64,000 nucleotides of DNA from Hymenobacter sp. HSC-4F20 (lineage in GTDB: Bacteria; Bacteroidota; Bacteroidia; Cytophagales; Hymenobacteraceae). How positions within the stretch are numbered: the stretch's first letter is position 1; every line of letters starts with the position of its first letter. Below are positions 28,242 through 37,411 of the stretch, in pieces. Where the stretch lies: the NCBI RefSeq assembly GCF_019599275.1, contig NZ_JAHZTD010000001.1, positions 2,046,001-2,110,000 of the forward strand. The letters run 5' to 3'. The notes under the pieces are model-generated. The model was not told the origin of the DNA. It ran no database searches and saw only the letters and a program-made list of their open reading frames with translations. The translations under genes and the position numbers were made by a program.

Positions 28242-29357
28242 GTGACTAATTCCGCGGCCACTAGCTATTCCCGCCCAATTCCTGCTTCACCTTATCTACC
28301 GGCCTTCACCGGGGTCCGGGCCCTGGCCGCGTACATCGTGTTTCTGCACCACGCTAACCCCTTCTGGAGCAATCCGGAGTGGCCCCGACTGCGCGCCTGG
28401 CTTATTGAGTTTCACATTGGCGTACCTATTTTCTTTGTACTGAGTGGCTTCCTTATCACGCTCCGCTACGGACAACCGTCTCTTACGCCCCGCCGGCAGT
28501 GGGGGCGGTACCTGCGCCGCCGCTTCGTGCGCATCTATCCTCTCTACTTCCTGCTGACCCTGGCCACATATTATGCCTTTTGGCGGTCAAACCATTTTTT
28601 GGGGCATCATTTCTTTTTTAGCCTAACTCTTACCCAGGCATTTTTCACAGACGCCAAATACGCCGGAATTGCCCAGGCTTGGTCCTTAACGGTAGAAGAA
28701 ACCTTCTACCTGGCGGCTCCGCTGGCTTTCTGTCTGCTGCGCAAGCGCGTGCCACTTTGGCTGCAACCCTTTTTATGGTTGGGCGTGGGGTGTGCACTGG
28801 TCCTGGCCCTACGTCCCGCTACCAGCTTTACGTATGGCTTCTTTGGCTCCTTTCGCCTGATGCTGCTGTTTACGTTTTTTGGGCGGTGCTTCGAGTTTTA
28901 TGCCGGCATGCAGCTGGCACGGTGGTACCAGCAGGGCCGGTTGCGGCGCTACCGGCCACCGGCCCTACTTACGGTCCTGGGGGCTTGCATTATGACGGCC
29001 GCAGTTGGGGGCATGGTCTGGACGAAGGGAGGTTACATCTACGGGCAGGAGCACCCCTTCGGTGTTGCGCTGAATAACGTAGTCCTTCCCGGCGGAATTA
29101 TGCTGTTCTTTGCTGGCCTGCTCACGGAGAAAACATGGGTGCAGCGCCTACTTTCCACCCGCTTGCTTGGGGTGCTCGGGAAAAGCTCCTATGCCTTCTA
29201 CCTGATTCACCTGGGCGCCGTGCGCGACTGGCTGGCCGTGCACCTGACCACGCACATCGGACTTTTGTTTATCGTGCTTAATCTGCTGGCTATAGCGCTA
29301 CACTACGGAATAGAAGAACCGTTGAATCGGTGGCTACGGCCGGCCCCTACTCCCTAA
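28242..29357 (+). CDS. Membrane acyltransferase (acyltransferase 3/OafA type)
   Basis: 371 aa integral membrane O-acyltransferase with about ten helices. The N-terminal FTGVRALAAYIVFLHHANPFW contains the conserved R and catalytic-type His; FHIGVPIFFVLSGFLIT and RRRFVRIYPLYFLL are family landmarks, as is QAWSLTVEETFYL. Such enzymes acetylate or otherwise acylate cell surface sugars. The start is GTG at 28242, as no in-frame ATG exists. No glycosyltransferases are next to it, so the acceptor is unknown. Confidence 0.9.
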   Translation: MTNSAATSYSRPIPASPYLPAFTGVRALAAYIVFLHHANPFWSNPEWPRLRAWLIEFHIGVPIFFVLSGFLITLRYGQPSLTPRRQWGRYLRRRFVRIYPLYFLLTLATYYAFWRSNHFLGHHFFFSLTLTQAFFTDAKYAGIAQAWSLTVEETFYLAAPLAFCLLRKRVPLWLQPFLWLGVGCALVLALRPATSFTYGFFGSFRLMLLFTFFGRCFEFYAGMQLARWYQQGRLRRYRPPALLTVLGACIMTAAVGGMVWTKGGYIYGQEHPFGVALNNVVLPGGIMLFFAGLLTEKTWVQRLLSTRLLGVLGKSSYAFYLIHLGAVRDWLAVHLTTHIGLLFIVLNLLAIALHYGIEEPLNRWLRPAPTP

Positions 29358-29389
29358 CCCTTTTGTTACCTGTTGCTTCTCTCTCATAT

Positions 29390-29572
29390 ATGGTGCTTTC
29401 CCGTTTATTTCTCGGAGCATGCGGCGTACTGTTGCTGACTACCTGTACGCTTGCTCCGCATACCAAACGGGGCCGCACCCTCAACCCCGACCGGGAAATG
29501 GCGGCTCCCACTTATTACCCCGCAGACTCGGCCGCCCCGCCGGCTGATTCTCTAGCCGCACCTCGGCCCTAA
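29390..29572 (+). CDS. Very small lipoprotein
   Basis: 60 aa from the ATG at 29390 (MVLSRLFLGACGVLLLTTC). The last residues of the hydrophobic stretch form a lipobox LLTTC, and the mature part is about 40 residues, rich in Pro and Ala with an acidic/Ser mix (YYPADSAAPPADSLAAP). The frame could start at 29330 inside the acyltransferase, but the signal is better from 29390. Unrecognised; such short Pro-rich lipoproteins are common in this group. Confidence 0.5.
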   Translation: MVLSRLFLGACGVLLLTTCTLAPHTKRGRTLNPDREMAAPTYYPADSAAPPADSLAAPRP

Positions 29573-29575
29573 AGC

Positions 29576-29610
29576 CAACAGGCCGCTTCCAGTACGGAAG
29601 CGGCCTGTTG
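29576..29610. terminator. Terminator between the small lipoprotein and ftsZ
   Basis: Perfect 15-bp stem CAACAGGCCGCTTCC / GGAAGCGGCCTGTTG with a 5-base loop. It lies just beyond both convergent stop codons and ends the dcw cluster on the minus strand. Confidence 0.8.
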
Positions 29611-29637
29611 ACATGTTAGGCATAGGCCTCCGGCAGC

Positions 29638-31176
29638 CTAGTCCACGTTATCGTGCAGGAAGCGGTTGTCGCCCAGTAGCTCGTTGTCGTCGGAGAGGTT
29701 GAAGCGGCTGATGTTCTGCTCCGAAGAGGGCACTACGTTTTCCAGCTTCACCTGTCGCCGCAAATACGCCGGCGTATCCAACTGGTCCTTAATAGCGTCG
29801 TTAGTTAAGCCGTTGCTAAGGGCCTGCAGGCGCTGACGGCGCTCCTCGGCCCGGGCATCCAGCGACGGGCGCGGCATGGTATGATTCGTTACGGCTGGTT
29901 GGGGAGCAGTAGGCGCGGCTCCTGGCTGCTGGTACAATACAGGGTCCGGAGCCGGGGTAGACGGGGCCGACACCACAGGCGGTACGTAGCCCACTGGGGC
30001 CGGAGAAGTTTCCAGATCAAATCGTACGGGCTGGGGCTCCGGCGCCGCGGGAACAGGAGTTCCAAACGTAGGCACTACCGGGGCGGCCGAAGCCTCCTGG
30101 CGGTCTTTGTCAAACAAGTTGATCTGCGCGTCAGCCTGGATTGTGGCCGCCGTCTCCGGTTCGCTGTTGCTGTTGCTGCTGCGGGCTACCACGTTGGTAA
30201 TGTTGTGTGCATCGCGGGCGAAGCCGGTGGCAATAACCGTTACGCGAATACTTTGGCCCAGGGTAGGGTCGATGCCGTGGCCAAAAATCACCTCGGCGTT
30301 CTGGCCCGCTTTGTCCTGGATGTACTCCGTGATTTCCGTGAGTTCGTCCATTTCCAGCTCGGCCTGGTCACCCGACATAATGCTGAGCAGGATTTTCTGC
30401 GCCCCGTGAATATCCGTGTTGTTAAGCAACGGCGAAGCCAATGCTTCCTCGGCAGCGCGCTGCGCCCGGTTTTCGCCTTCGGTGATGCTACTACCCATTA
30501 CCGCTGCGCCCGAGTCTTTCATGACGGTTTTCACGTCTTCAAAGTCCACGTTCACATCCGCTGTTACGGTAATGATTTCGGCAATGGATTTAGCCGCTGT
30601 GCTTAGCACATTATCGGCCTTGGCGAAAGCGGAACGAATGGGCAGGTTGCCGTAAATCTCGCGCAGTTTGTCGTTAAGAATCACCAACACCGTGTCGCAG
30701 TTGTCGCTCAACTCCTTAATGCCGTGCTCAGCCTGCTGGCGCTTTTTCTTGCCCTCAAACATGAACGGGGCCGTCACGATACCTACGGTGAGGATACCCA
30801 GCTCTTTAGCGACTTTGGCAATAACCGGGGCTGCACCGGTACCGGTACCCCCGCCCATACCAGCCGTAATGAACACCATCTTGGTGCCATTGCTGAGGAG
30901 TTCCCGGATTTGCTCGCGGCTTTCAATGGCGGCCTGCTTCCCCCGCTCAGGGTTAGCCCCGGCGCCAAGGCCTTCCGTCAGGTCAGCCCCGATTTGCAGT
31001 CGGTTAGGCACGGTAGAGGAAGCCAGCGCCTGTTTGTCGGTGTTGCAAATGACAAACTCCACGTCCTTGATGCCTTGGCTGAACATGTGGTTGACGGCGT
31101 TGGAGCCCCCCCCCCCCACGCCAATCACCTTAATGATGGAGCGTGACTGTGCCGGAATATCGAAAGTAAAATTCAT
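29638..31176 (-). CDS. ftsZ: Cell division protein FtsZ
   Basis: Tubulin-like GTPase that forms the Z ring. 512 aa from the ATG at 31176 (MNFTFDIPAQ); an earlier TTG at 31188 is not needed. GTP-binding glycines are in IGVGGGGSNAVNHM and the tubulin signature is GGGTGTGAAPVIA. The T7 loop NVDFEDVKTVM is present. The C-terminal linker is long and Pro-rich (VPTFGTPVPAAPEPQP), and the C-terminal tip contains LDTPAYLRRQVKLE, the usual Bacteroidota-type partner-binding peptide. The glycine run is encoded by a 12-G homopolymer. Last gene of the dcw cluster. Confidence 0.98.
   Translation of the reverse strand: MNFTFDIPAQSRSIIKVIGVGGGGSNAVNHMFSQGIKDVEFVICNTDKQALASSTVPNRLQIGADLTEGLGAGANPERGKQAAIESREQIRELLSNGTKMVFITAGMGGGTGTGAAPVIAKVAKELGILTVGIVTAPFMFEGKKKRQQAEHGIKELSDNCDTVLVILNDKLREIYGNLPIRSAFAKADNVLSTAAKSIAEIITVTADVNVDFEDVKTVMKDSGAAVMGSSITEGENRAQRAAEEALASPLLNNTDIHGAQKILLSIMSGDQAELEMDELTEITEYIQDKAGQNAEVIFGHGIDPTLGQSIRVTVIATGFARDAHNITNVVARSSNSNSEPETAATIQADAQINLFDKDRQEASAAPVVPTFGTPVPAAPEPQPVRFDLETSPAPVGYVPPVVSAPSTPAPDPVLYQQPGAAPTAPQPAVTNHTMPRPSLDARAEERRQRLQALSNGLTNDAIKDQLDTPAYLRRQVKLENVVPSSEQNISRFNLSDDNELLGDNRFLHDNVD
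31106..31117. repeat. Homopolymer of 12 C (12 G on the coding strand) in ftsZ
   Basis: Twelve consecutive identical bases encode the GVGGGG phosphate loop at the start of ftsZ. Any single-base slippage would frameshift the gene within its first 25 codons. Confidence 0.95.
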
Positions 31177-31183
31177 GAGATGA

Positions 31184-31290
31184 GTCAATTAAAAATTAAA
31201 AATTGAGAATTAAAAGTTGAGCTACTCCTCTGCGCGCACGTGTTTTCTGACGCTCATTTTTTAATTTTTAATTCTCAATTCTTAATTGAC
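31184..31290. repeat. AT-rich inverted-repeat element between ftsA and ftsZ
   Basis: The 115-base gap starts and ends with AT-rich arms. Both arms read GTCAATTAA outward and contain AATTGAGAATTAAAA-type sequence, so they can pair imperfectly. The centre is GC-rich (TGCGCGCACGTG). Related TTAAGAATTGAGAA motifs occur at 44838-44853, and a weaker form near 34984-35006. They stand out strongly from the GC-rich surroundings. Confidence 0.6.
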
Positions 31291-31291
31291 A

Positions 31292-32695
31292 TTAGTACTG
31301 TTTATCGTCGAAGTCATCAATGAGCAGCCCTTTTGTGCGGCTGATGATCTTCTGAAAGAAGTCGCCGGCCCCAGACGATTTCTTAGTGGGTGGCTCAGGC
31401 GTCGGCTGCGGGGCAGCCTGCTGGGGTTGGGGCTGGGGTGCTACCGGCTGCGGAGTTGAAACCGGCGTAGGCCGGGGCTCCGGCGCCACGCGGTAGTAAT
31501 TCTGCTCGGGCTCCTCGTAACCGCGCTGCGCTACCCGGTCGTCAATAGAACGGTAACCAGCCAGTACGAGGCCCACCGTGGTAGCGTACATTGGCGACTT
31601 CACCGCTTCAATCTTGCTTTTACCCAAGTGCTCGTTGGGGTAGCCAATGCGCGTATCCATGCCGGTTACGTATTCGGCCAGCTGCACCAGGTTCTGAAGC
31701 TGCGAGCCGCCACCCGTCAGGACAATACCCGCGGCCAGCTTATCATGGAAGCCCAGGCGTTGAATCTCAGCGTACACCAGCTCCACAATCTCCTCCATCC
31801 GGGCCTCAATGATGTAAGCCAGGTTTTTAAGGGAAATTTCTTTGGGAGCCCGGTCGCGCAGGCCCGGAATGCTAACAATCTCGTACTCCGAGGCTTCCTC
31901 GGCAATGGCTTTGCCAAACTTCACCTTCAGCTGCTCGGCCTGGTTTTGCATTACCAGGCAGCCCTGCTTGATATCGGAGGTGATGATGTTGCCGCCGAAG
32001 GGCAGCACGGCGGCATGGCGAATAATACCATCCTTGAAAATGGCCAAGTCGGTAGTGCCACCGCCAATATCAATCAGGGCCACACCTGCTTCCTTCTCTT
32101 CATCGGAAAGCACCGACATACTAGACGCCAGGGGCTCCAGAATCAGGTTATCGATTTCCAACCCGGCCTTCGTAACGCACTTGTTGATGTTGTTGATAGC
32201 CGTGCTCTGGGCCGTGATAATGTGGAAGTTACCCTCCAGCCGCACACCCGACATGCCCACCGGGTCCAGAATACCCTCCTCGTAATCCACCTTGTAGTCC
32301 TGGGGCATTACGTGAATGATTTCGGAGCCGGGCGGCGTCACCAGCCGGTACATATCGTTGGTCAGCCGATTCACGTCATCGAGGGTGATTTCGTTATCGG
32401 CGGAGGCGCGCGTGATGCTGCCGTTGTGTTGCAGGCTCTTGATGTGCTGCCCGGCAATACCTACGTTCACCACGCCAATATTAATACCCGACTGCTCCTC
32501 GGCCTGGCGAATAGCCTTCTTAATGGCGTCAACCGTCTTGTCGATGTTCGACACGATGCCACGCACTACCCCCTCCGACACGGCCTTACCCATGCCCAAA
32601 ATTTCAAGCTTGCCAAACTCGTTTTTGCGCCCTACGAGGGCGCAGATTTTGGTAGTGCCGATGTCAAGGCCGACTACAATCTTATCGTGTTGCAT
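31292..32695 (-). CDS. ftsA: Cell division protein FtsA
   Basis: Actin-like ATPase that tethers FtsZ to the membrane, 467 aa. Phosphate 1 motif VVGLDIGTTKICALVG, the SHS2-type insertion around GIAGQHIKSLQHNGS, phosphate 2 VALIDIGGGTTDLAIF, and adenosine motif GIVLTGGGSQL. A Pro/Gln-rich linker (PQPVAPQPQPQQAAPQP) precedes the C-terminal GDFFQKIISRTKGLLI, which looks like the amphipathic membrane-targeting helix. Follows ftsQ in the cluster, upstream of ftsZ. Confidence 0.97.
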   Translation of the reverse strand: MQHDKIVVGLDIGTTKICALVGRKNEFGKLEILGMGKAVSEGVVRGIVSNIDKTVDAIKKAIRQAEEQSGINIGVVNVGIAGQHIKSLQHNGSITRASADNEITLDDVNRLTNDMYRLVTPPGSEIIHVMPQDYKVDYEEGILDPVGMSGVRLEGNFHIITAQSTAINNINKCVTKAGLEIDNLILEPLASSMSVLSDEEKEAGVALIDIGGGTTDLAIFKDGIIRHAAVLPFGGNIITSDIKQGCLVMQNQAEQLKVKFGKAIAEEASEYEIVSIPGLRDRAPKEISLKNLAYIIEARMEEIVELVYAEIQRLGFHDKLAAGIVLTGGGSQLQNLVQLAEYVTGMDTRIGYPNEHLGKSKIEAVKSPMYATTVGLVLAGYRSIDDRVAQRGYEEPEQNYYRVAPEPRPTPVSTPQPVAPQPQPQQAAPQPTPEPPTKKSSGAGDFFQKIISRTKGLLIDDFDDKQY

Positions 32696-32779
32696 GGGAG
32701 GGAAGGCGAGAGAGTTGCGGTTGGTTGCAGGAGGAAGTTGGCCTAATCAGCTATAAGGTAGCGTTTTAGGTCGATAATT

Positions 32780-33544
32780 TTATTCGCAGATTATTTGATC
32801 CTTAAACTCGACATTGACCCGATGGTAGGTATCCCAGCCGAGTACAGGCGGAATTTGACGGTAAAATACCATCAGTTTCGCAAATTTTTCCGAAATATTC
32901 TCAGGAAAGCCAAATTCAATACGTTGGTCGCCCACTTGTTGAGTGAAGGAGAGTTTGCCGTTAGGTCCTACGAATACTTCAGCAACCTGGGCGCGCCAGA
33001 AGGGCTTTTCATCTATATAGCGCAGAAATTCCAGGTAGCGCTGCCCGGTGCTATCCTGGAAAAACGTGGCTGACAGCGGCTGCCCACCGAGCCGAGAAAT
33101 AGGCACCACTCGGGCCGTAAATAACGGCGACAGGGGCAAACGGTGACCATCGGCATCCAGGTAACTATCTTGGCGGGCATCGGCGTGTACTAGGCGGGCA
33201 ATGGGTCGATTCTGGCGCACATCAGCATGCAGGTTGCCCGCCAGGTCGCGGTACACCTGTGCTTCTTTTACAAAGCTGTGAGCCTTTAAACGGGCTTCCA
33301 GGTCTCTCAGGTCTACCTCAGCGGGGTCAGTTCCCTCCAGGCGCTCTTCGCCGCGGCGGGTGAGCAGGCTAGTTACCTCCCGTTCGCTGATAAAGAAGTT
33401 GTTGAACTCGTTGCTAATGGACACAATAACCCCACCCACGGGGCGGCTGGCTTGCCGCACGGCGGCAAAGGCCCCCAACGCGAGCAGCAACCCCAGACAG
33501 CCTGTGGCAAACAGCAGGTTATTGGCTTTACGCTTCAGCTCCAT
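32780..33544 (-). CDS. ftsQ: Cell division protein FtsQ (DivIB-type)
   Basis: Bitopic divisome protein of 254 aa: short basic cytoplasmic N-terminus (MELKRKANN), one transmembrane helix (LLFATGCLGLLLALGAFAAV), then a POTRA-like domain (NNFFISEREVTSLLTRRG, LEARLKAHSFVKEAQVYRDL) and an FtsQ beta domain. The sequence is divergent, as usual in Bacteroidota; the call rests on topology, POTRA pattern and position between murC and ftsA. The first 17 bases of the gene overlap the end of murC. Confidence 0.88.
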   Translation of the reverse strand: MELKRKANNLLFATGCLGLLLALGAFAAVRQASRPVGGVIVSISNEFNNFFISEREVTSLLTRRGEERLEGTDPAEVDLRDLEARLKAHSFVKEAQVYRDLAGNLHADVRQNRPIARLVHADARQDSYLDADGHRLPLSPLFTARVVPISRLGGQPLSATFFQDSTGQRYLEFLRYIDEKPFWRAQVAEVFVGPNGKLSFTQQVGDQRIEFGFPENISEKFAKLMVFYRQIPPVLGWDTYHRVNVEFKDQIICE

Positions 33545-34970
33545 TCCAGCGAATTTTCAAAATATCCTTTAATCTAGGCACCAACTGGTCAATATCACCA
33601 GCCCCGACGGTGGCTAATACGTCAAAATTCGTATCCGTTTCGGCATTCCGCAAAATTTCTTCTTTGGACTGCAACGATTTTATGGGGGCGGTTATTTGGG
33701 ACAAAATTAATTCCGACGTCACGCCTGGCATCGGTAACTCGCGCGCTGGATAGATATCAAGCAGTACTACCTCGTCGGCAAGGCTCAGGCTTTCAGCGAA
33801 TCCCGGTGCAAAGTCACGGGTCCGGCTGAACAAATGCGGCTGGAATACTACCCGGAGCCGACGGCCGGGATACAGGGCCCGCAGGGAACGAAGAAAAGCT
33901 TCAATTTCGCGTGGATGATGCGCGTAATCGTCGACATAAACTTTGGGCTCCGCCACTGTGCCGGCCGTCAGAATAAACTCAAAGCGGCGCTTGACTCCCT
34001 GATAGGCTGCTACGGCTCCTTGTAATTGTTGCGCGCTCAGGCCGTATAGTTGGGCTACACAAGCGGCCGCCAGCATGTTCTCCACATTATGGTAGCCGGG
34101 CACGGCTAATTCCAGATCGGCCACAGTGCCCTGCGGCCCGTGCATGGCAAACCGAAACCGGTGCCCTTCGGCCGTAATGTTAGCGGCGTATAACTCCGGA
34201 CCTTGCTCAGCCGAGAGCCCGTAGCGAATTACCCGGACGCCCTCTGGGGCCGCCGCCGCTACGCTCGGGTCGGCGGTATGGTTGATGAGAAGCGTACCGC
34301 CGGGTTGAATCTGGCCCACAAACTGCCGGAACGACTCCACCAGGGCCTCTTTGTGTCCGTAAATATCCAGGTGGTCGGCATCGGTGCTGGTGACAATAGC
34401 TACCGTAGGAAACAGGGTTAGAAAGCTCCGGTCGTACTCATCGGCTTCTACTACTACCGGAGTAGTAGCCGTTGCAGCGCCCGGTGGGGGTAGCAGCAGA
34501 TTGGAGTTGAGGTTGACGGCAATTCCTCCCAGAAAGGCCGCACTAGGCACCGCTGCATGATGCAAAAGGTGCGCTACCATGCTGCTGGTGGTGGTCTTGC
34601 CGTGCGTGCCGGCTACCGCAATGGTTGGACGCCCCTGCGTGAGCAGTCCCAGCACCTGACTGCGCTTACGGATGTCGTACCCCTGCTCCCGGAGCCACGC
34701 CCATTCCTGGTGGTCTTTGGGAATGGCTGGGGTGAGTACTACTAAGGTTTTGTCTGGTTGTTGGCGTACTTCCTCCGGAATGTTTTCTACTGCATCCTGG
34801 TAGTGCACCGCAATGCCCTCAGCACGTAACGCCTCTGTTAAGGGGGTAGGCGTTTTATCGTACCCACTTACCGAATGCCCATTGGCCTGAAACCAACGCG
34901 CCAGGGCCGACATACCAATGCCACCGATGCCCAGGAAAAATACGTGAGGGAAAGCCGCAACAGGATTCAA
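33528..34970 (-). CDS. murC: UDP-N-acetylmuramate--L-alanine ligase
   Basis: Adds the first amino acid to UDP-MurNAc in the cytoplasm, 480 aa. N-terminal UDP-binding FLGIGGIGMSALARWF, ATP loop VAGTHGKTTTSSMVAHLL, conserved EADEYDRSFL and DYAHHPREIEAFL. The only workable start is TTG at 34970; an in-frame stop lies a few codons upstream. The 3' end overlaps ftsQ by 17 bases. Confidence 0.97.
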   Translation of the reverse strand: MNPVAAFPHVFFLGIGGIGMSALARWFQANGHSVSGYDKTPTPLTEALRAEGIAVHYQDAVENIPEEVRQQPDKTLVVLTPAIPKDHQEWAWLREQGYDIRKRSQVLGLLTQGRPTIAVAGTHGKTTTSSMVAHLLHHAAVPSAAFLGGIAVNLNSNLLLPPPGAATATTPVVVEADEYDRSFLTLFPTVAIVTSTDADHLDIYGHKEALVESFRQFVGQIQPGGTLLINHTADPSVAAAAPEGVRVIRYGLSAEQGPELYAANITAEGHRFRFAMHGPQGTVADLELAVPGYHNVENMLAAACVAQLYGLSAQQLQGAVAAYQGVKRRFEFILTAGTVAEPKVYVDDYAHHPREIEAFLRSLRALYPGRRLRVVFQPHLFSRTRDFAPGFAESLSLADEVVLLDIYPARELPMPGVTSELILSQITAPIKSLQSKEEILRNAETDTNFDVLATVGAGDIDQLVPRLKDILKIRWNGAEA

Positions 34971-34997
34971 GGTCAGGGAGCAGTTAAGAATGAGCTA

Positions 34998-36107
34998 TTA
35001 AGAATGAAAGGCCCGAGCACCTACCGGCATGAGCTTTACCAGCTCATCAACAATAGTGGCGGTAGCCTGGGGCCGGGCTAATTGCAGAATATTAGCCCTC
35101 AACTGTTGCTGCTGCGCCTGGTTGCCGAGCAGGGCCAACGCCTGGTTGTAGAGAGTGGCGGCGGCATCGGCATCGCGCACCAGCAGCGCCGCGTCCTTGC
35201 GCGTCAGGGCAAGCGCGTTTTTGGTTTGGTGGTCTTCTGCCACGTTTGGCGAGGGCACCAGAATGCTGGGCTTACCCGTGAGGCACAGTTCCGAAACCGA
35301 CAAGGCTCCAGCGCGGCTAATCACTACATCGGCCGCGGCGTAAGCCAAATCCATCCGGCGTACAAATTCCAGGGCCTGGAGGTTATGCGCGGCGAATGGG
35401 GCGGCTTGCTGCTGGGCCTCGGGGTAGTACCCTTTACCCGTTTGCCAGAGCAGCTGCACCCCGGCCTCGCGCAGGCGTGGCAAGGCGGCCGCCGTAGCGT
35501 GGTTTAGTGTGCGGGCCCCCAGGCTACCCCCAATTACCAGCAGAACCGGGCGGTTAGCATCAAGCCCAAAAAAGCTTAGCGCTTCTGCCCGCTGTCCATC
35601 GGCAATTTCGGTACGAATGGGGTTGCCCGTAAGTATCAGCCGGTCAGCGGGGAAAAACTTTTCCATGCCTTCGTAGGCCACGCAAATGCGCTGCACTCGC
35701 TTAGCCAGGAGTTTGTTGACGAGGCCAGCGTAGGAATTCTGCTCCTGAATGAGGGAAGGAATATTGCGCGAGGTGGCTGCCAGCAACACCGGGGCGGAGG
35801 CGTACCCCCCTACCCCTACTACGGCATCGGGCCGGAACTTCTCGATAAGCTTGCCTGCTTTGCGCACAGCGCGCATAACCCGGATGGGGAACAGCAGGTT
35901 CTGCGGGGTCAGGCTGCGTTGTAGGCCCGTAATATCAAGGCCCACAATTTCATAGCCTGCTTCCGGCACACGCGTCATTTCCATGCGGCCATTGGCGCCC
36001 ACAAACAGGATTTCCGCTTCGGGGTAGCGGCGGCGTACTTCGTTGGCAATGGCCACCGCCGGAAAAATGTGTCCGCCGGTGCCACCACCCGATATGATGA
36101 GCTTCAT
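34998..36107 (-). CDS. murG: UDP-GlcNAc:lipid I N-acetylglucosaminyltransferase
   Basis: GT28 glycosyltransferase that makes lipid II at the inner face of the membrane, 369 aa. The glycine-rich acceptor loop is ISGGGTGGHIFPAVAIANE; a second, VVGVGGYASAPVLLA; donor-site landmarks are VIGGSLGARTLN and ISRAGALSVSELCLTGKPSILVP. Ordinary family length and position between ftsW and murC. Confidence 0.97.
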   Translation of the reverse strand: MKLIISGGGTGGHIFPAVAIANEVRRRYPEAEILFVGANGRMEMTRVPEAGYEIVGLDITGLQRSLTPQNLLFPIRVMRAVRKAGKLIEKFRPDAVVGVGGYASAPVLLAATSRNIPSLIQEQNSYAGLVNKLLAKRVQRICVAYEGMEKFFPADRLILTGNPIRTEIADGQRAEALSFFGLDANRPVLLVIGGSLGARTLNHATAAALPRLREAGVQLLWQTGKGYYPEAQQQAAPFAAHNLQALEFVRRMDLAYAAADVVISRAGALSVSELCLTGKPSILVPSPNVAEDHQTKNALALTRKDAALLVRDADAAATLYNQALALLGNQAQQQQLRANILQLARPQATATIVDELVKLMPVGARAFHS

Positions 36108-36172
36108 TCGTTAGTGCTTAAACGTGGGCTTGGCGTCGGGTAGCCGGTACGGTGCTACCCCTCTTATCTGGC

Positions 36173-37354
36173 CTAGGCGTACTGTGATACCCGCGGAATA
36201 CGGACCGTGTCTTCGGGCTCGCCTACCATCGGCCGGATTTCCCGCTCGCCCCGGCTTACGGCCAGAATAATCCCGATGCTGATACCGGTAAAAATCAGGG
36301 AGGTGCCGCCCATACTCAGCAAGGGTAGCGGCAAACCCGTAATGGGCCCTAGGCCCACGGCTACCCCCATATTCACCATGGCCTGCAACACCAGACTAAA
36401 ACTTAGCCCCGCCGAGAGCAGCCCTCCAAAGGCGCCGTAACTATTTATTACTGTTTTCAGCCCTCGATAGAGAAAGGCCAGATACAGGAACAGAACCACT
36501 ACCCCCCCAAACAGGCCATACTCCTCGATGATGATGGCGTAGATAAAGTCGGAGTACGGGTGGGGCATGATGTTGCGCTCCGTGCTTTTGCCGGGCCCTT
36601 TGCCGAACAAACCACCCGTAGCCTCGGCAATGTAGGCGTGCTCCAGCTGAAACGGCACGGGCTTGCTCTTATCAGTAAAGTTCTCAATACGGGAGATTAC
36701 CGTCTTGTAACGCTGACCAGCTACCAGACCTACCCCTCCTACAAGTACCCCAATGGCCACCATCACGGCCATCTGCTTTAATGGCACCCGCCCAATGAAC
36801 ATGAGCAGCAGGCAGGTAGCAAATAGCAGTAAGGCCGTAGAGGCGTTAGAAAGAATAATCAAGCCGCAGATAACGCCTACCCACAGCATTACAGGCAGCA
36901 GCGTGGTTTTAAAGTCGCCAACATTCTGTTGACGGCGGCTGAGCATGGAGGCCAGGTGTGAAATCAGGGCTAGCTTGGCCAAGTCGGAGGGCTGAAACGT
37001 CTGGTTGATAATCGGAATGGTCAGCCAGCGCGAAGCATCGTTGAAAGTAGTGCCGCCAAAAAAATACGTGAAAAGCAGCAGCGGTACCGAGATGAGCAGG
37101 GCGTAGAGCGACAGACGCGAATAGTAGCGGTAGTCGATGCGGTGAGCCAGCCACATGAAGAACAGCCCCACGAAAATCAGACTGGTGTGCTTGAACAGAA
37201 AGTACTCCGTGTTGCCGCCCATCTTCTTATATGCCAGCGTACCCGTGGCCGAGTACACTACTGCAATGGAGATAAACGAGAATAGCAGCACGATGCCCCA
37301 CAGCACGGGGTCACCCTTCAGATTTTGCCGCAGCCAATTGGTGATGGGTTCCAT
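36173..37354 (-). CDS. ftsW: Lipid II polymerase FtsW
   Basis: SEDS-family glycosyltransferase of the divisome, 393 aa, about ten membrane helices. Landmarks are FSFISIAVVYSATGTLAYKK, WLTIPIINQTFQPSDLAKLALI (the SEDS catalytic-region segment, with an Asp after QPS), and the loop GKGPGKSTERNIMPHPYSDFIYAIIIEEYG near the middle, which is strongly conserved in FtsW/RodA. Position next to murG and ftsI in the dcw cluster favours FtsW over RodA. Confidence 0.95.
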   Translation of the reverse strand: MEPITNWLRQNLKGDPVLWGIVLLFSFISIAVVYSATGTLAYKKMGGNTEYFLFKHTSLIFVGLFFMWLAHRIDYRYYSRLSLYALLISVPLLLFTYFFGGTTFNDASRWLTIPIINQTFQPSDLAKLALISHLASMLSRRQQNVGDFKTTLLPVMLWVGVICGLIILSNASTALLLFATCLLLMFIGRVPLKQMAVMVAIGVLVGGVGLVAGQRYKTVISRIENFTDKSKPVPFQLEHAYIAEATGGLFGKGPGKSTERNIMPHPYSDFIYAIIIEEYGLFGGVVVLFLYLAFLYRGLKTVINSYGAFGGLLSAGLSFSLVLQAMVNMGVAVGLGPITGLPLPLLSMGGTSLIFTGISIGIILAVSRGEREIRPMVGEPEDTVRIPRVSQYA

Positions 37355-37411
37355 AGCGGTGAAATAGTGAAATGGTGAAGTGAGTTGATGGGCAAACGAT
37401 CAGACGGGTGC

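Noticed and set aside
31184..31290. Short AT-rich repeats considered as a CRISPR array
   Set aside because: No regular spacer/repeat pattern; the arms are an inverted repeat with low-complexity sequence.
31628..32746. Plus-strand open frame opposite ftsA
   Set aside because: Shadow of ftsA; the minus-strand protein has all FtsA motifs.
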